DNA from: Amycolatopsis solani
Lineage (GTDB): Bacteria; Actinomycetota; Actinomycetes; Mycobacteriales; Pseudonocardiaceae
Assembly: GCF_033441515.1 (NCBI RefSeq)
Contig: NZ_JAWQJT010000001.1
Location: 434,001-498,000, forward strand
Direction: 5' to 3'
Length of the DNA: 64,000 bases
Both the position numbers and the translations under genes were made by a program. The notes under the pieces were generated by a model. That model did not search any database. It saw only the letters and a program-made list of their open reading frames with translations, and was not told the origin of the DNA. The number at the start of each line of letters is the position of its first letter. Position 1 is the first letter of the stretch. Positions 7,477 through 19,119 of this stretch are shown in pieces.

Positions 7477-8375
7477 GCCACCTTGGCGGTCGCTGCGCGC
7501 ATGGCTTCCAGCAGCGTGCGGACGGCCGGGGAGCCCCACGCGCGGGACGCGACCGCGGCGTGGATCGCGCGGACCGGCTCCGGGTTCCGGATCCGGCGGA
7601 CGACGACGCCGGGGTGCTGCGCGCCGAGGCCGAGTTCCGGGACGAGCCCGACGCCGATGCCGGCGGCGACGAAACCCTGCGCCGTCTGGTAGTCCTCGGA
7701 CTCGACGACGATGTTCGGCGTGAACCCGGCGGACGCGCACGCGCTGTCGAGGATGTCGCGGCAGATGCCGGGCAGGCCGTCGACGCCGACCCACGGCTCG
7801 TCGGCGAACTCCGTCAGGTCCAGCACGCGCTTGCGGGCCAGCGGGTGGGCCTTCGGCAGCACGGCCCGGTACGGGTCGTCGAGCAGGTGCACCAGCTCGA
7901 CGCCCTTGCCGGGCGGGGTCTTGCGCGGGAAGACGGTGATCGCGACGTCGGCCTTGCCCGCCTCGACGTCCGTCATCGGGTCGTCGGGCTCGACGAGCTT
8001 CAGGTCGAGGTGGACGCCGGGGTGCTCGCGGCGGACCGCGGCGATCGCGGGCGGGACCAGTGACGCGCCCGCCGTGGCGAAGTAGCGGATCGAGACGCGG
8101 CCGGTGCGGCCCTCCTTGAGCTCGGCCAGCGCCGCCTCGGCCTTGGCGAGCTCCATGCTCAGCGTCTCGGCGTGCTCGGACAGCAGCGCCCCCGCCGGCG
8201 TCGGCCGGACGCCGCGCCCGACGCGCTCGAGGAGTTCGGTGCCGGCTTCGCGTTCCAGCGCGGACAGCTGCTGGCTGATCGCGGACGGCGTGTAGCCCAG
8301 GTTGCGGGCCGCGGCGGTGATCGACCCGCTGGTGATCACGGCACGGAGGACCTGCATGCGGCGGACGTCGAGCAT
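7473..8375 (-). CDS. LysR-family transcriptional regulator
   Basis: 300 residues. The N terminus is a winged helix-turn-helix typical of LysR proteins (LRAVITSGSITAAARNLGYT, PSAISQQLSALEREAG). A linker helix and a two-lobe periplasmic-binding-protein-like effector domain (about 90-295) follow. The gene is divergent from the EamA transporter at 8479, separated by 103 bases. LysR regulators usually control a divergent neighbour, so the transporter is its likely target; this is inference. The ligand cannot be predicted. The start ATG at 8375 fits family length. Its stop codon shares CTAG with the convergent pseudokinase gene. Confidence 0.9.
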   Translation of the reverse strand: MLDVRRMQVLRAVITSGSITAAARNLGYTPSAISQQLSALEREAGTELLERVGRGVRPTPAGALLSEHAETLSMELAKAEAALAELKEGRTGRVSIRYFATAGASLVPPAIAAVRREHPGVHLDLKLVEPDDPMTDVEAGKADVAITVFPRKTPPGKGVELVHLLDDPYRAVLPKAHPLARKRVLDLTEFADEPWVGVDGLPGICRDILDSACASAGFTPNIVVESEDYQTAQGFVAAGIGVGLVPELGLGAQHPGVVVRRIRNPEPVRAIHAAVASRAWGSPAVRTLLEAMRAATAKVA

Positions 8376-8478
8376 GGCTCGATCGTACAGCTGGGCTTAA
8401 GTGTTCCTGCAGTTATTTTCGCTTGTCCTTACGTCTGAGGAGAGCGAAGCTGGCGCTTGATCGGCTGAGGAGGACTGG

Positions 8479-9381
8479 GTGGGCGAGACGAAGACCCTGC
8501 TGAGGATCGGCGCGCTGGCGTTGATGTGGGGCTCGAGCTTCTTCTGGATCAAGCTGGGGCTGGGGATGTTCTCGCCGGTCCAGCTGGTGCTGGCGCGACT
8601 CGTGCTGGGCGCGGCCACGCTGCTGGTGCTGTGCCGGCTGCAGCGGGCCCGGCTGCCGCGCGACCGCCGGATGTGGGGACACCTGGCGGTCGCGGCGTTC
8701 TTCCACAACGCGCTGCCGTTCCTGCTGTTCGCGATCGGCGAGACGACGGTCGATTCGGGGATCACCGGCGTGCTGAACTCGACGACGCCGTTGTGGGTGC
8801 TGCTGGCGGCACCGCTGATGGGGACGTCGTCGCGGATGTCCGGCGCGCGGTTCGCGGGCCTGCTGATCGGGCTCGGCGGGATCCTGCTGATCTTCGCCCC
8901 GTGGCAGGCGTCGGGCCTGCTGAGCTGGGGCGCGCTGGCCTGCCTCGCGGCGGCGGCCAGCTACGGCTTCGCGTTCGTCTACGAGGGCAAGTACCTGTCG
9001 GACTCGTCGCTGTCGCCATACGCGACTTCGGCCGGGCAGATGCTGCTGGCCAGCGGGATGCTGGTGCTCGCGCTGCCGGCGGGCGGGTTCACGCCGGTGC
9101 ACGTGTCCACCGGGCCGCTGCTGGCGATCCTGGTGCTCGGGGTCGGGTCGACGGGCTTCGCGTTCGCGCTCAACTACCAGCTGCTGGCGAGCGAAGGCGC
9201 GGTGGCGGCGTCGGTGGTGGGTTATCTGCTGCCGGTCGTGTCGGTGCTGCTCGGCGCACTGTTCTTGGGTGAGCAGCTGCACCTGCGGGTGATCGCGGGC
9301 ATGGTGATCGTGCTCGGTGGGGTCGCGCTGACGCGGCTGCCGAAGCGGGCGCCGGTGGAGCCGGTGCTGGAACGCGTCTAG
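8479..9381 (+). CDS. EamA/DMT-superfamily small-molecule transporter
   Basis: 300 residues from GTG at 8479 with GAGGAGGA about eight bases upstream. Ten hydrophobic segments form two EamA halves, each opening with the usual short motif (WGSSFFWIKLGL near residue 18). This family exports amino acids or other metabolites across the cytoplasmic membrane. The substrate is not readable from sequence. It is divergent from a LysR regulator that probably controls it. The stop shares CTAG with the convergent response regulator gene. Confidence 0.88.
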   Translation: MGETKTLLRIGALALMWGSSFFWIKLGLGMFSPVQLVLARLVLGAATLLVLCRLQRARLPRDRRMWGHLAVAAFFHNALPFLLFAIGETTVDSGITGVLNSTTPLWVLLAAPLMGTSSRMSGARFAGLLIGLGGILLIFAPWQASGLLSWGALACLAAAASYGFAFVYEGKYLSDSSLSPYATSAGQMLLASGMLVLALPAGGFTPVHVSTGPLLAILVLGVGSTGFAFALNYQLLASEGAVAASVVGYLLPVVSVLLGALFLGEQLHLRVIAGMVIVLGGVALTRLPKRAPVEPVLERV

Positions 9382-10058
9382 ACGAGGCGGCGGTCGGAAG
9401 CCCAGCGGGAGAGCTCGTAGCGGTTCGACAGCTGGGTCTTCCGCAGCACGCTCGAGACGTGCGTCTCGACCGTCTTCACCGAGATGAACAGCTCCGACGC
9501 GATTTCCTTGTACGCGTAGCCGCGGGCCAGGAGGCGCAGGACGTCGCGCTCGCGGGGTGTCAGCAGGTCGAGTTCGGGGTCGTTGATCGGGGCCGAGCCG
9601 GGGCGGTCGGCGAACGCGTCCAGGACGAAGCCGGCCAGTCGCGGGGAGAACACCGCGTCGCCGTCCGAGACGCGGACCACCGCGCGGACCAGTTCCTTCG
9701 ACGAGATCGTCTTCGTCACGTAGCCGCGGGCGCCGGCGCGGATGACCGCGATGACGTCCTCGGCGGCGTCCGAAACCGAAAGCGCCAGGAAGACGACGTC
9801 CGGCAGCTCCGGGCGGACGCGGCGCAGCACCTCGGCGCCGCCGCCGTCGGGCATGTGGACGTCGAGCAGCACGACCTGCGGCTTCGTCCGCGCGATGCCG
9901 GCGACCGCCTCCGCGACCGACCCGGCCTCACCGACGACGCGGACCTCGTCGGTGATCGAGTCGAGCTCGGTGCGCACCCCCGCGCGGAACAGGGCGTGGT
10001 CGTCGACGAGGAACACCTTGACCGGTTCACGCTGGCTGTCCGTCACGTCGTCGAGCAT
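9378..10058 (-). CDS. NarL/LuxR-type response regulator partner of the PspC histidine kinase
   Basis: 226 residues. The receiver domain (about 13-130) has acidic residues Asp19-Asp20, phospho-acceptor Asp66 in VLLDVHMP, and the conserved Thr and Lys (GYVTKTIS). The LuxR helix-turn-helix lies at about 160-222 (LTPRERDVLRLLARGYAYKE, SVKTVETHVSSVLRK). The ATG at 10058 lies eight bases after the kinase stop (10066), so kinase and regulator form one operon on the minus strand. It should bind DNA once phosphorylated. Given the PspC domain on the kinase, envelope-stress genes such as the PspC/LiaF-like operon at 12159 are plausible targets, as inference. Confidence 0.92.
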   Translation of the reverse strand: MLDDVTDSQREPVKVFLVDDHALFRAGVRTELDSITDEVRVVGEAGSVAEAVAGIARTKPQVVLLDVHMPDGGGAEVLRRVRPELPDVVFLALSVSDAAEDVIAVIRAGARGYVTKTISSKELVRAVVRVSDGDAVFSPRLAGFVLDAFADRPGSAPINDPELDLLTPRERDVLRLLARGYAYKEIASELFISVKTVETHVSSVLRKTQLSNRYELSRWASDRRLV

Positions 10059-10065
10059 AGCCGCC

Positions 10066-11364
10066 TCACGCCGCTCCCTTGCCCGCTTTCACCGGCATGG
10101 CGAGCTGCACCTCGGTGCCCTCGCCCGGCGCGGTCCGGACCTTGCACGTGCCGCCGTGGCGGGTCATCCGGCCGCGGATCGAGTCGGCGAGGCCGTGGCG
10201 GTCGTCTGGGACGAGGTCGGGGTCGAAGCCCTTGCCGCGGTCGCGGACGAACACCGTGACCGCCGTCGGCTCGACCTCGGCGAAGACGCTGACCTCCTCG
10301 ACGCCGGCGTGCTTGGCGGCGTTGACGATGGCCTCGCGGGCGGCCTGGACGAGCGCGACCAGCGACTCGTCGAGTTCCGCGTCGCCGACGACGACCTGGC
10401 CGACCGAGATCGCGAAGGTGTCCTCGACCTCGCCGCACGCCGTCGCGAGCGCTTCGGACAGCTGGCCGGTGGCTTCCTCTTCGTTTTCGGTGGGCTTGCC
10501 GTAGCCGTTGGGGCCGTAGAGCCAGCCGCGCAGTTCGCGTTCCTGGCTGCGGGCCAGGCGCGCGACCTCGCGGGGCTGCTCGCTCTGCTTCTGGATGAGC
10601 GCGAGGGTCTGCAGCACGGAGTCGTGCAGGTGGGCGGCGATCTCGGCGCGCTCGTCGGTGCGGATGCGGGCCTTGCGCTCGTCGGAGAGGTCGCGGACCA
10701 GCCGCAGCCAGAAGGGCACGGTCAGCACGGCGACGCCGATGAGCGTCGCGAGCACCGCGATGAGCGCGAACTGGACCTGGTCGAGGGTGCCGCTGCGCAG
10801 CACGACGACGGTGATGCCGGTGATCACCAGCGCGACGCCGGCGACGATCCGGATGGCGGCCGACCAGCCGCCACCGCCGAGGAAGGCGCCCGCGAAGCCG
10901 TCCTTCGCGCCGACCCGCCAGCGACGGCGCTGCGACTCGTCGGCTTCGCGCCAGACGACCGCGAGACCGATCATGGCGACGGCGAGCGGCACGGCCACCC
11001 AGCCGCTGATGAACCCGGTGAGCGTCCCGCTGGCGACGGCGAGGCCGACGCCCAGCGCGATCAGGCCGAACGCCTGCTGCCGTTCCTTCGGCGTCGGCGA
11101 GTCGGTGGCTTCCTGGGACTGCTGCTGCACGAACACCCAGAGCAGCCCGTAGGCGAGCAACCCGGCCCCGTTGAGCGCGGCGAGCAGCGCGAACGCCGTC
11201 CGCACCCAGAGCACCGGCACCCCGAGGTGATCGGCGAGCCCCCCGGCGACCCCGGCGATCGCCCGCCCGTTGCGGCGCCGGAACATCTTCGGCTTTTCCG
11301 GGACGGCGACCGCCTGGTCGGTGGCTACGAGGTCGAGGGAGTCCTGCACGGGGTCCATGGTCAC
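10066..11364 (-). CDS. Sensor histidine kinase with N-terminal PspC domain
   Basis: 432 residues from GTG at 11364; an ATG two codons later (11358) is an alternative, and no strong Shine-Dalgarno marks either. A PspC domain occupies about 28-82 (RRNGRAIAGVAGGLADHLGV). Further membrane segments lie at about 97-140 and 168-220. The HisKA_3 dimerisation motif ERAEIAAHLHDSVLQTL has phospho-acceptor His247. An HATPase_c domain ends the protein, with N box (EAIVNAAKHAG) and DRGKGFD. It autophosphorylates and passes phosphate to the LuxR-type regulator immediately downstream. The PspC domain links sensing to membrane stress; the divergent gene at 12159 also has one. Confidence 0.92.
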   Translation of the reverse strand: MTMDPVQDSLDLVATDQAVAVPEKPKMFRRRNGRAIAGVAGGLADHLGVPVLWVRTAFALLAALNGAGLLAYGLLWVFVQQQSQEATDSPTPKERQQAFGLIALGVGLAVASGTLTGFISGWVAVPLAVAMIGLAVVWREADESQRRRWRVGAKDGFAGAFLGGGGWSAAIRIVAGVALVITGITVVVLRSGTLDQVQFALIAVLATLIGVAVLTVPFWLRLVRDLSDERKARIRTDERAEIAAHLHDSVLQTLALIQKQSEQPREVARLARSQERELRGWLYGPNGYGKPTENEEEATGQLSEALATACGEVEDTFAISVGQVVVGDAELDESLVALVQAAREAIVNAAKHAGVEEVSVFAEVEPTAVTVFVRDRGKGFDPDLVPDDRHGLADSIRGRMTRHGGTCKVRTAPGEGTEVQLAMPVKAGKGAA

Positions 11365-11409
11365 ACGCAGGGGCCTGGGGTTCCATCGGGGAAACCCCTG
11401 ATCCCCAGG

Positions 11410-12026
11410 TCAGTGCCAAGGCGCCGGACCGGTGCGGCCGGCCCATGCGGCCAGACCGGGCCCGTCGAGCAGGCGGATGCCGTGGTGGGCGGCATATTCA
11501 CGGGCTTGCTTCGTGAACGTCGAAGTGGTGACGACGGCGGCGACGCGGGCACCGTGCACGGAGTAGCAGGTACCGCCGAAGCGCTGGAGGTCCGGACCGG
11601 TGACCTTGGACGTGCCGCCGTACCGCTTGGCCTGCAGGACGATCTTGCGCCCGTCGGGCGCGTAAGCGGTCACGTCCGCGCCCAGGTCACCGGCGCGGCC
11701 GGTGACCGTCGCTTGCGAGCAGCCGTCCCGCGAGCAGAGAAAAGCGAGGGCGCGCGCTCGAACTCGTCGGGTGCCATCGCGTGGTAGCGGGCGATCTCCT
11801 GGGACCGCGCGACCTCGAGCTCCCACGCCTGCCGCGCTTCACGGGCCTGCTTCTGCCGCCAAAGCACGACCCCCCAGATCGTCACGCCGATCACCACGGT
11901 GCCCCCGGCGAGCGAGGCGACCGGATGCTCCGAGACGAACCGCACGATCAGCACCACGATCCCGACCACGGCGATCCCGACCACGGCGCAGCCGTTGTCG
12001 CCTGCCGATTTCTTCCTCCGCGCCAT
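11410..12026 (-). pseudogene. Membrane-anchored Mrr-like restriction endonuclease, frameshifted
   Basis: The first ~93 residues, from the ATG at 12026, are in one frame: two transmembrane helices (CAVVGIAVVGIVVLIVRFV and LAGGTVVIGVTIWGVVLW), then a charged helix ending AMAPDEFERA. The continuation ALAFLCSRDGCSQATVTG is in another frame down to the TGA at 11410. The shift lies at about 11745-11752, in a GCGCGCGCCC run. The C-terminal part contains GDLGADVTA and VLQAKRYGG, the D...QxK core of the Mrr_cat/DUF2034 nuclease family, in a roughly 200-residue protein. A net loss of one base or gain of two explains the break. It could be a real pseudogene, a sequencing error or a programmed shift. Intact relatives are membrane-anchored putative nucleases of unknown target. 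Confidence 0.65.
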
Positions 12027-12158
12027 CGCGGGTTCCTCCTCCGAAGCGGACTCGGAACAAGGTCGTGCCGGAGAGCCGCCTGTTACGCGACCCTCTCCGG
12101 GAAACCTCAGGGACCATCCCGGATGTCCCGCCGTCGCCGGTGCCGCATGCTTCTCGGT

Positions 12159-13427
12159 ATGAGTGGTGTGAGCGAGAAGCCGGGGGTCCTGAACGGCTTC
12201 GAGGAGACCGTCAAGGACTTCTGGGCCAGCCGGCCGCGGCGGCCGCAGGCCGGGCGGAAGGTCGCTGGGGTGGCCGCCGGGATCGGGTACCGGTACGGGG
12301 TCGATCCCGTCGTCGTGCGGATCGCCTTGGTCGTCGCCACGGTCTTCGGGGGCTTCGGGCTGACCTTCTACCTGCTGGCGTGGCTGTTCCTGCCCGGCGA
12401 AAACGACGAGGTGTCCGGCTTCGAGGGCCTCATCGGGCGTGGCCGGTCGACCGTGTCGCCCGCCTTCGCCGTCGTGCTGGCCGTGCTCACCGTCGTCAGT
12501 GCGGGCGGGATGTTCAGCTCCACCTGGTTCGACGGTGGCGGGCTGATCGGCTTCGCGCTCGTCTCCACCGCTCTCTACCTGCTGCACCGCAGCCGTGGGC
12601 ACCTAAACCGGCCGGCGCGGGTCGTGCCGCGGACGCGGACCGAGTCCGTCACCGGGAACGGAGCTTTCACCATGACCGACACCGCCGAGGCGCAGTCGCC
12701 GGCGCGGGGGTTCGACCCGCTCGCCGCCGACCCGGCCGGCTGGGACCTGCCCGACGCGCCGGCCGAGCCGCCGCCGCCGACCGCGCCGCCGTCCTACCGC
12801 GCGCCTGAGCGACGGCCGCACTCCAAGGTCGGGTCGGTGACCTTCGCGTTCGCCGTGTTGACCGCCGGCGCCGGGGTGCTGCTGAACCTCAACGACGTGG
12901 ACTGGTTCTCCGCGCAGCACATCATCGGGCTGGTGCTCGGCGTGACCGGGATCGGTCTCGTCGCCGGCGCGTTCGCCCGCGGCGGGCGCGGCCTGATCGG
13001 GCTCGCCGTGCCGCTGGCGATCGTCGGGATGATCCTGACGACCGCGCCGTTCGAGCACATCGACTTCCGCGGCGGCGTCGGCGACATCAAGGCGACCCCG
13101 GCCACCATCGCCGACGTGCAGCCGAGCTACCAGCACGCGGCCGGCGACATCGACATCGACCTGAGCAAGCTGCCCGTCGGCGACCCGTACTCGACGACGA
13201 TCTCCAACGGGGCCGGCGACACCAAGGTCACCGTGCCGGAGAACGCCGACGTCACCTACGAGTGCCACACCGGCGCCGGCTCGACGGACTGCTTCGACCG
13301 CTCGACCGACGGCATCAGCCAGGCCGCGCTCAAGGGCACGGACAACGGCCCCGACGGCGTCGGCGGCCAGAAGATCACCCTGAAGGTGGACAACAGCGTG
13401 GGCAGCGTGGAGGTGCGACGTGGCTGA
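12159..13427 (+). CDS. PspC domain protein with LiaF-like C-terminal domain
   Basis: 422 residues from the ATG at 12159. A PspC domain lies at about 28-85 (RKVAGVAAGIGYRYGVDPVV, FYLLAWLFLPG). Further membrane helices occur at about 105-145 and 225-290. The C-terminal ~120 residues (GDIDIDLSKLPVGDPYSTTI, GAGDTKVTVPENADV, KITLKVDNSVGSVEVRRG) form the beta-repeat pattern of LiaF-C/DUF4097-like domains. It is divergent from the PspC-histidine kinase operon. In Firmicutes, LiaF holds back a related kinase until envelope damage occurs; a comparable role here is inference. It overlaps the next gene by eight bases. Confidence 0.82.
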   Translation: MSGVSEKPGVLNGFEETVKDFWASRPRRPQAGRKVAGVAAGIGYRYGVDPVVVRIALVVATVFGGFGLTFYLLAWLFLPGENDEVSGFEGLIGRGRSTVSPAFAVVLAVLTVVSAGGMFSSTWFDGGGLIGFALVSTALYLLHRSRGHLNRPARVVPRTRTESVTGNGAFTMTDTAEAQSPARGFDPLAADPAGWDLPDAPAEPPPPTAPPSYRAPERRPHSKVGSVTFAFAVLTAGAGVLLNLNDVDWFSAQHIIGLVLGVTGIGLVAGAFARGGRGLIGLAVPLAIVGMILTTAPFEHIDFRGGVGDIKATPATIADVQPSYQHAAGDIDIDLSKLPVGDPYSTTISNGAGDTKVTVPENADVTYECHTGAGSTDCFDRSTDGISQAALKGTDNGPDGVGGQKITLKVDNSVGSVEVRRG

Positions 13428-13662
13428 GCAGAACCCTTACGCCTACGACAACCCGGCGGACGCCCAGCCCGCCAAGCGCGGCGGCCTGGACGTCTTCACC
13501 CTGATCGTCGGGGTCGCGACCCTGCTGGTGTCGGCCTACGTCCTCTCGGACGGCGCCAGCTGGCTGCCCTCGTTCGACTTCCGCTGGGTGATCGCCGGCG
13601 GCGCGGTGTTCGTGGGGCTGCTGCTCCTCGGCGCGTCCTTCGGCGGCAAACGGCGGCGCTGA
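13420..13662 (+). CDS. Small two-helix membrane protein in the PspC operon
   Basis: 80 residues from GTG at 13420, which lies inside the end of the PspC gene, indicating translational coupling. After a polar start (AEQNPYAYDNPADAQPAKR) there are two transmembrane helices (about 24-45 and 53-74) and a basic end KRRR. No family recognised. Overlap with the PspC/LiaF-like gene suggests an accessory membrane component of that envelope-stress unit. Confidence 0.65.
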   Translation: MAEQNPYAYDNPADAQPAKRGGLDVFTLIVGVATLLVSAYVLSDGASWLPSFDFRWVIAGGAVFVGLLLLGASFGGKRRR

Positions 13663-13680
13663 CCGCGCGCACCACTCACT

Positions 13681-13714
13681 CTCGAGGCCCTGGATCCCAC
13701 GCCAGGGCCTCGAG
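13681..13714. terminator. Bidirectional hairpin between convergent genes
   Basis: A 13-bp perfect stem, CTCGAGGCCCTGG (13681-13693) with CCAGGGCCTCGAG (13702-13714), has an eight-base loop. It sits between the end of the PspC operon (+) and the end of guaA (-), so it can terminate both. No U-tract follows, which is usual in high-GC actinobacteria. Confidence 0.75.
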
Positions 13715-13728
13715 TCCTGTCCAGGCCC

Positions 13729-15285
<1,557 letters not shown>

Positions 15286-15393
15286 CTGGCGACCTCCTGG
15301 CGAGAAGCGGGAATCCCCTCCATCGTCCCAGGTGGGCTGGGTCACCCGGGATTCAGGGCCGCCCCTGTCCGCGATCGGACCTACGGTCCGCGT

Positions 15394-15939
15394 ATGGCTG
15401 TGAACTGGACCAAGGAACTGACCGACCAGCTCGACTTCCACTGGAACGTGCACACGCGCCCGAAGCTCGAGGGGCTCACCGACGACGAGTACTTCTGGGA
15501 GCCGGTCGCGGGCTGCTGGACCGTGCGGCCGCGGAAGTCGGACGACGAGCCAGGCACGGGCCCGTTCACCATCGACTTCGCCTTCCCAGCGCCGGTTCCG
15601 CCGCCGGTCACGACGATCGCGTGGCGGCTCAACCACGTGCTGGTCGGCGTCCTGGGCATGCGGACGGCGTCGCACTTCGGCGGTCCGGCGATGACCTACG
15701 AGGACTACCCGTACCCCGGCACGGCCGGCGAAGCGCTCTCGCTGCTGGACGAGTACTACGCCCGCTGGATCGAAGGGGTGAAATCGCTCGACGGTGAGGC
15801 GCTGGCGCGGCCGTGCGGACCGGCCGAGGGCCCGTATGCGGAGTACCCGATGGCGACGCTGGTGCTGCACATCAACCGCGAGGCGATCCACCACTGCGCC
15901 GAGGTCCTGCTGCTGCGCGATCTGCACCGCAGCCGGTGA
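15394..15939 (+). CDS. DinB-family protein (four-helix metal-binding fold)
   Basis: 181 residues from the ATG at 15394. Residues 9-40 ([20 protein letters not shown]) and the following [12 protein letters not shown] and [20 protein letters not shown] segments match DinB/DUF664 proteins. Their histidines (here in LNHVL and IHHCAEV) bind a metal and many use a low-molecular-weight thiol such as mycothiol. The substrate is unknown. TACGGT ends six bases before the ATG, which could make the mRNA leaderless. The gene is divergent from guaA. Confidence 0.8.
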   Translation: MAVNWTKELTDQLDFHWNVHTRPKLEGLTDDEYFWEPVAGCWTVRPRKSDDEPGTGPFTIDFAFPAPVPPPVTTIAWRLNHVLVGVLGMRTASHFGGPAMTYEDYPYPGTAGEALSLLDEYYARWIEGVKSLDGEALARPCGPAEGPYAEYPMATLVLHINREAIHHCAEVLLLRDLHRSR

Positions 15940-16009
15940 GCTGTAACGGGGAGTCATCGTCGGCCCGATTCACCGGGTATCGAGGACGGCTTCCGAGGGG
16001 GACCTGCGC

Positions 16010-16441
16010 ATGCTTTACCGACTCCGGCCGAAAGGCGCGCTGACCTGGTGTGACGTGCCCGGTTACGTGGTCTGCCACGCCGACGACCAGCCCCCGCCCG
16101 ACTGGGAACGGCTGTCGTGGGTGCCGGCCGAGACGCGCGCGTTCAGCGCCGACCTCCTGCGGATCGCCGTCCGTTACGGCGCGCGCTCGGGCAGCGGGAT
16201 CGTGCTCGACGCCCGGCACACCGAGGACCTGGGCCGGGCGGACGAGCTGCGCTGCGAACGGATCGCCGCCGCGCAAGCACGGGCGGAGCAGCTCGAGAGC
16301 GCGGACGAGGACCTGGAGTGGGAACGCACCGAGCGGGCGGCCCGCCAGGCCGAAGCGGACCTCGCCGAGCTCCTGGCGGTGCCGCCCCAGCCGCACCTGG
16401 TCGCGCACTGGTGCCGGCTCGGCGGCCGCTACCCCGACTGA
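16010..16441 (+). CDS. Hypothetical protein with a C-terminal coiled coil
   Basis: 143 residues from the ATG at 16010, with GAGGGGGA about nine bases upstream. The first ~85 residues are compact and have no recognised motif. Residues about 85-128 (a run rich in Glu, Arg and Ala: ELRCERIAAAQARAEQLESA... LAELLAV) should form a long charged helix or coiled coil. No membrane helix or signal peptide. The good Shine-Dalgarno and codon pattern support a real gene. A perfect palindromic repeat begins five bases after the stop. Confidence 0.6.
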   Translation: MLYRLRPKGALTWCDVPGYVVCHADDQPPPDWERLSWVPAETRAFSADLLRIAVRYGARSGSGIVLDARHTEDLGRADELRCERIAAAQARAEQLESADEDLEWERTERAARQAEADLAELLAVPPQPHLVAHWCRLGGRYPD

Positions 16442-16445
16442 CCGA

Positions 16446-16493
16446 CGTCGTGAGTGTTCAGTCGGGTTAGAACCCGACTGAACACTCACGACG
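16446..16493. repeat. 48-bp perfect palindrome, first copy of an intergenic repeat family
   Basis: Arms 16446-16468 and 16471-16493 are exact reverse complements (23 bp) separated by AG. The core is GTGAGTGTTCAGTCGGGTT. Two further copies with nearly the same arm occur at 48519 and 49609. It lies just after a gene end, so it may act as a terminator, but the conservation between distant copies points to a repeat family. Confidence 0.85.
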
Positions 16494-16582
16494 GGATGCG
16501 GGACGCGGGCTCATGGACGAAAATCCGGACGCGTCCCCGCACCACCGACGTTTGTCACGGTCAGCCCAGGGAAGGCCCCAGT

Positions 16583-17617
16583 ATGCGAGCGACAGTCATC
16601 TACGGCGCCGGCGACGTCCGCGTCGAGACCGTGCCGGATCCGAAGCTGGCCGAGGCGACCGACGTCGTGTTGCGGGTCGTGCGGTCCTGCATCTGCGGCA
16701 GCGATCTCTGGCCGTACGCCGACATGCCGCCGCGCGAGGACGGGCGCCGGATCGGGCACGAGTTCCTCGGTGTCGTCGAAGAGACCGGGGCCGACGTCAC
16801 CACCCTCAAGAAGGGCGATCTCGCCGTCGCGCCGTTCGTCTGGTCCGACAACACCTGCGAGTTCTGCCGCGAAGGCCTCCAGACGTCCTGCCTGCACGGC
16901 GGTGGCTGGGGCGCGAAGGGCGTCGACGGCGGCCAGGGCGAGGCCGTGCGCGTGCCGCAGGCCGACGGCACCCTGGTCAAGCTGCCCCCGACCGAGGACG
17001 ACGACCTGCTCGCGTCCCTGCTGACGCTGTCGGACGTCTTCTCCACCGGCCACCACGCCGCCGTGAAGGCACGCGTGAGCGAGGGCCAGAACGTCACGGT
17101 GATCGGCGACGGCGCCGTCGGCCTTTCCGCCGTCCTCGCCGCGAAGCGCCTGGGTGCCGCCCGGATCGTCCTGATGGGACGCCACCGGGCCCGCACCGAT
17201 CTCGGCCGCGAGTTCGGCGCGACCGACGTCGTCGCCGAGCGCGGTGAGGAAGGCGTCGAGAAGGTGCGCGAGCTGACGAACGGCCACGGCACGCACGCCG
17301 TGCTCGAGTGCGTCGGCACGAAGGCCGCGTTCGAGATGGGCGTCGGGGTCGTGCGCGCGGGTGGGGCGGTCAGCCGCGTCGGCCTGCCGCAGTACGAAGA
17401 CGCGCCCGCGGGCGTGGGCGTGTTCCGCCGCAACGTCACCATCACCGGCGGCGTCGCGCCCGCGCGGCACTACATCCCCGAGCTGCTGCCGGACGTCCTC
17501 GGCGGCAAGTACCAGCCGGGGCGCGTCTTCGACCGGACCATCGACATCGAGGGCGTGCCGGACGGCTACCGCGCGATGGCGAACCGCGAAGCGCTGAAGG
17601 TGCTCATCAAGCCGTGA
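16583..17617 (+). CDS. Zinc-dependent alcohol dehydrogenase (MDR superfamily)
   Basis: 344 residues from the ATG at 16583, with GGGAAGG about eight bases upstream. The catalytic zinc site is seen in SCICGSDLW (Cys) and GHEFLGVVEE (His-Glu). The structural zinc lobe NTCEFCREGLQTSC has three cysteines where many relatives have four, so that site may be altered. A Rossmann NAD(P) motif (IGDGAVGLSAVLAAKRLGA) follows. It oxidises an alcohol or reduces an aldehyde. The substrate is unknown. An aldehyde dehydrogenase gene begins 57 bases downstream, so the two could act in sequence. Confidence 0.88.
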   Translation: MRATVIYGAGDVRVETVPDPKLAEATDVVLRVVRSCICGSDLWPYADMPPREDGRRIGHEFLGVVEETGADVTTLKKGDLAVAPFVWSDNTCEFCREGLQTSCLHGGGWGAKGVDGGQGEAVRVPQADGTLVKLPPTEDDDLLASLLTLSDVFSTGHHAAVKARVSEGQNVTVIGDGAVGLSAVLAAKRLGAARIVLMGRHRARTDLGREFGATDVVAERGEEGVEKVRELTNGHGTHAVLECVGTKAAFEMGVGVVRAGGAVSRVGLPQYEDAPAGVGVFRRNVTITGGVAPARHYIPELLPDVLGGKYQPGRVFDRTIDIEGVPDGYRAMANREALKVLIKP

Positions 17618-17673
17618 CCCGTCCGGGCGGGGATGTTCTTTCGAGGGTTCCCACCCGGATTACGTTGGTGGGC

Positions 17674-19115
<1,442 letters not shown>

Positions 19116-19119
<4 letters not shown>

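Noticed and set aside
7473..9381. Four-base CTAG overlaps of convergent stop codons as a regulatory feature
   Set aside because: The overlaps at 7473 and 9378, and the similar one at 19116, follow simply from TAG or TAA stops meeting in compact DNA. No structure accompanies them.
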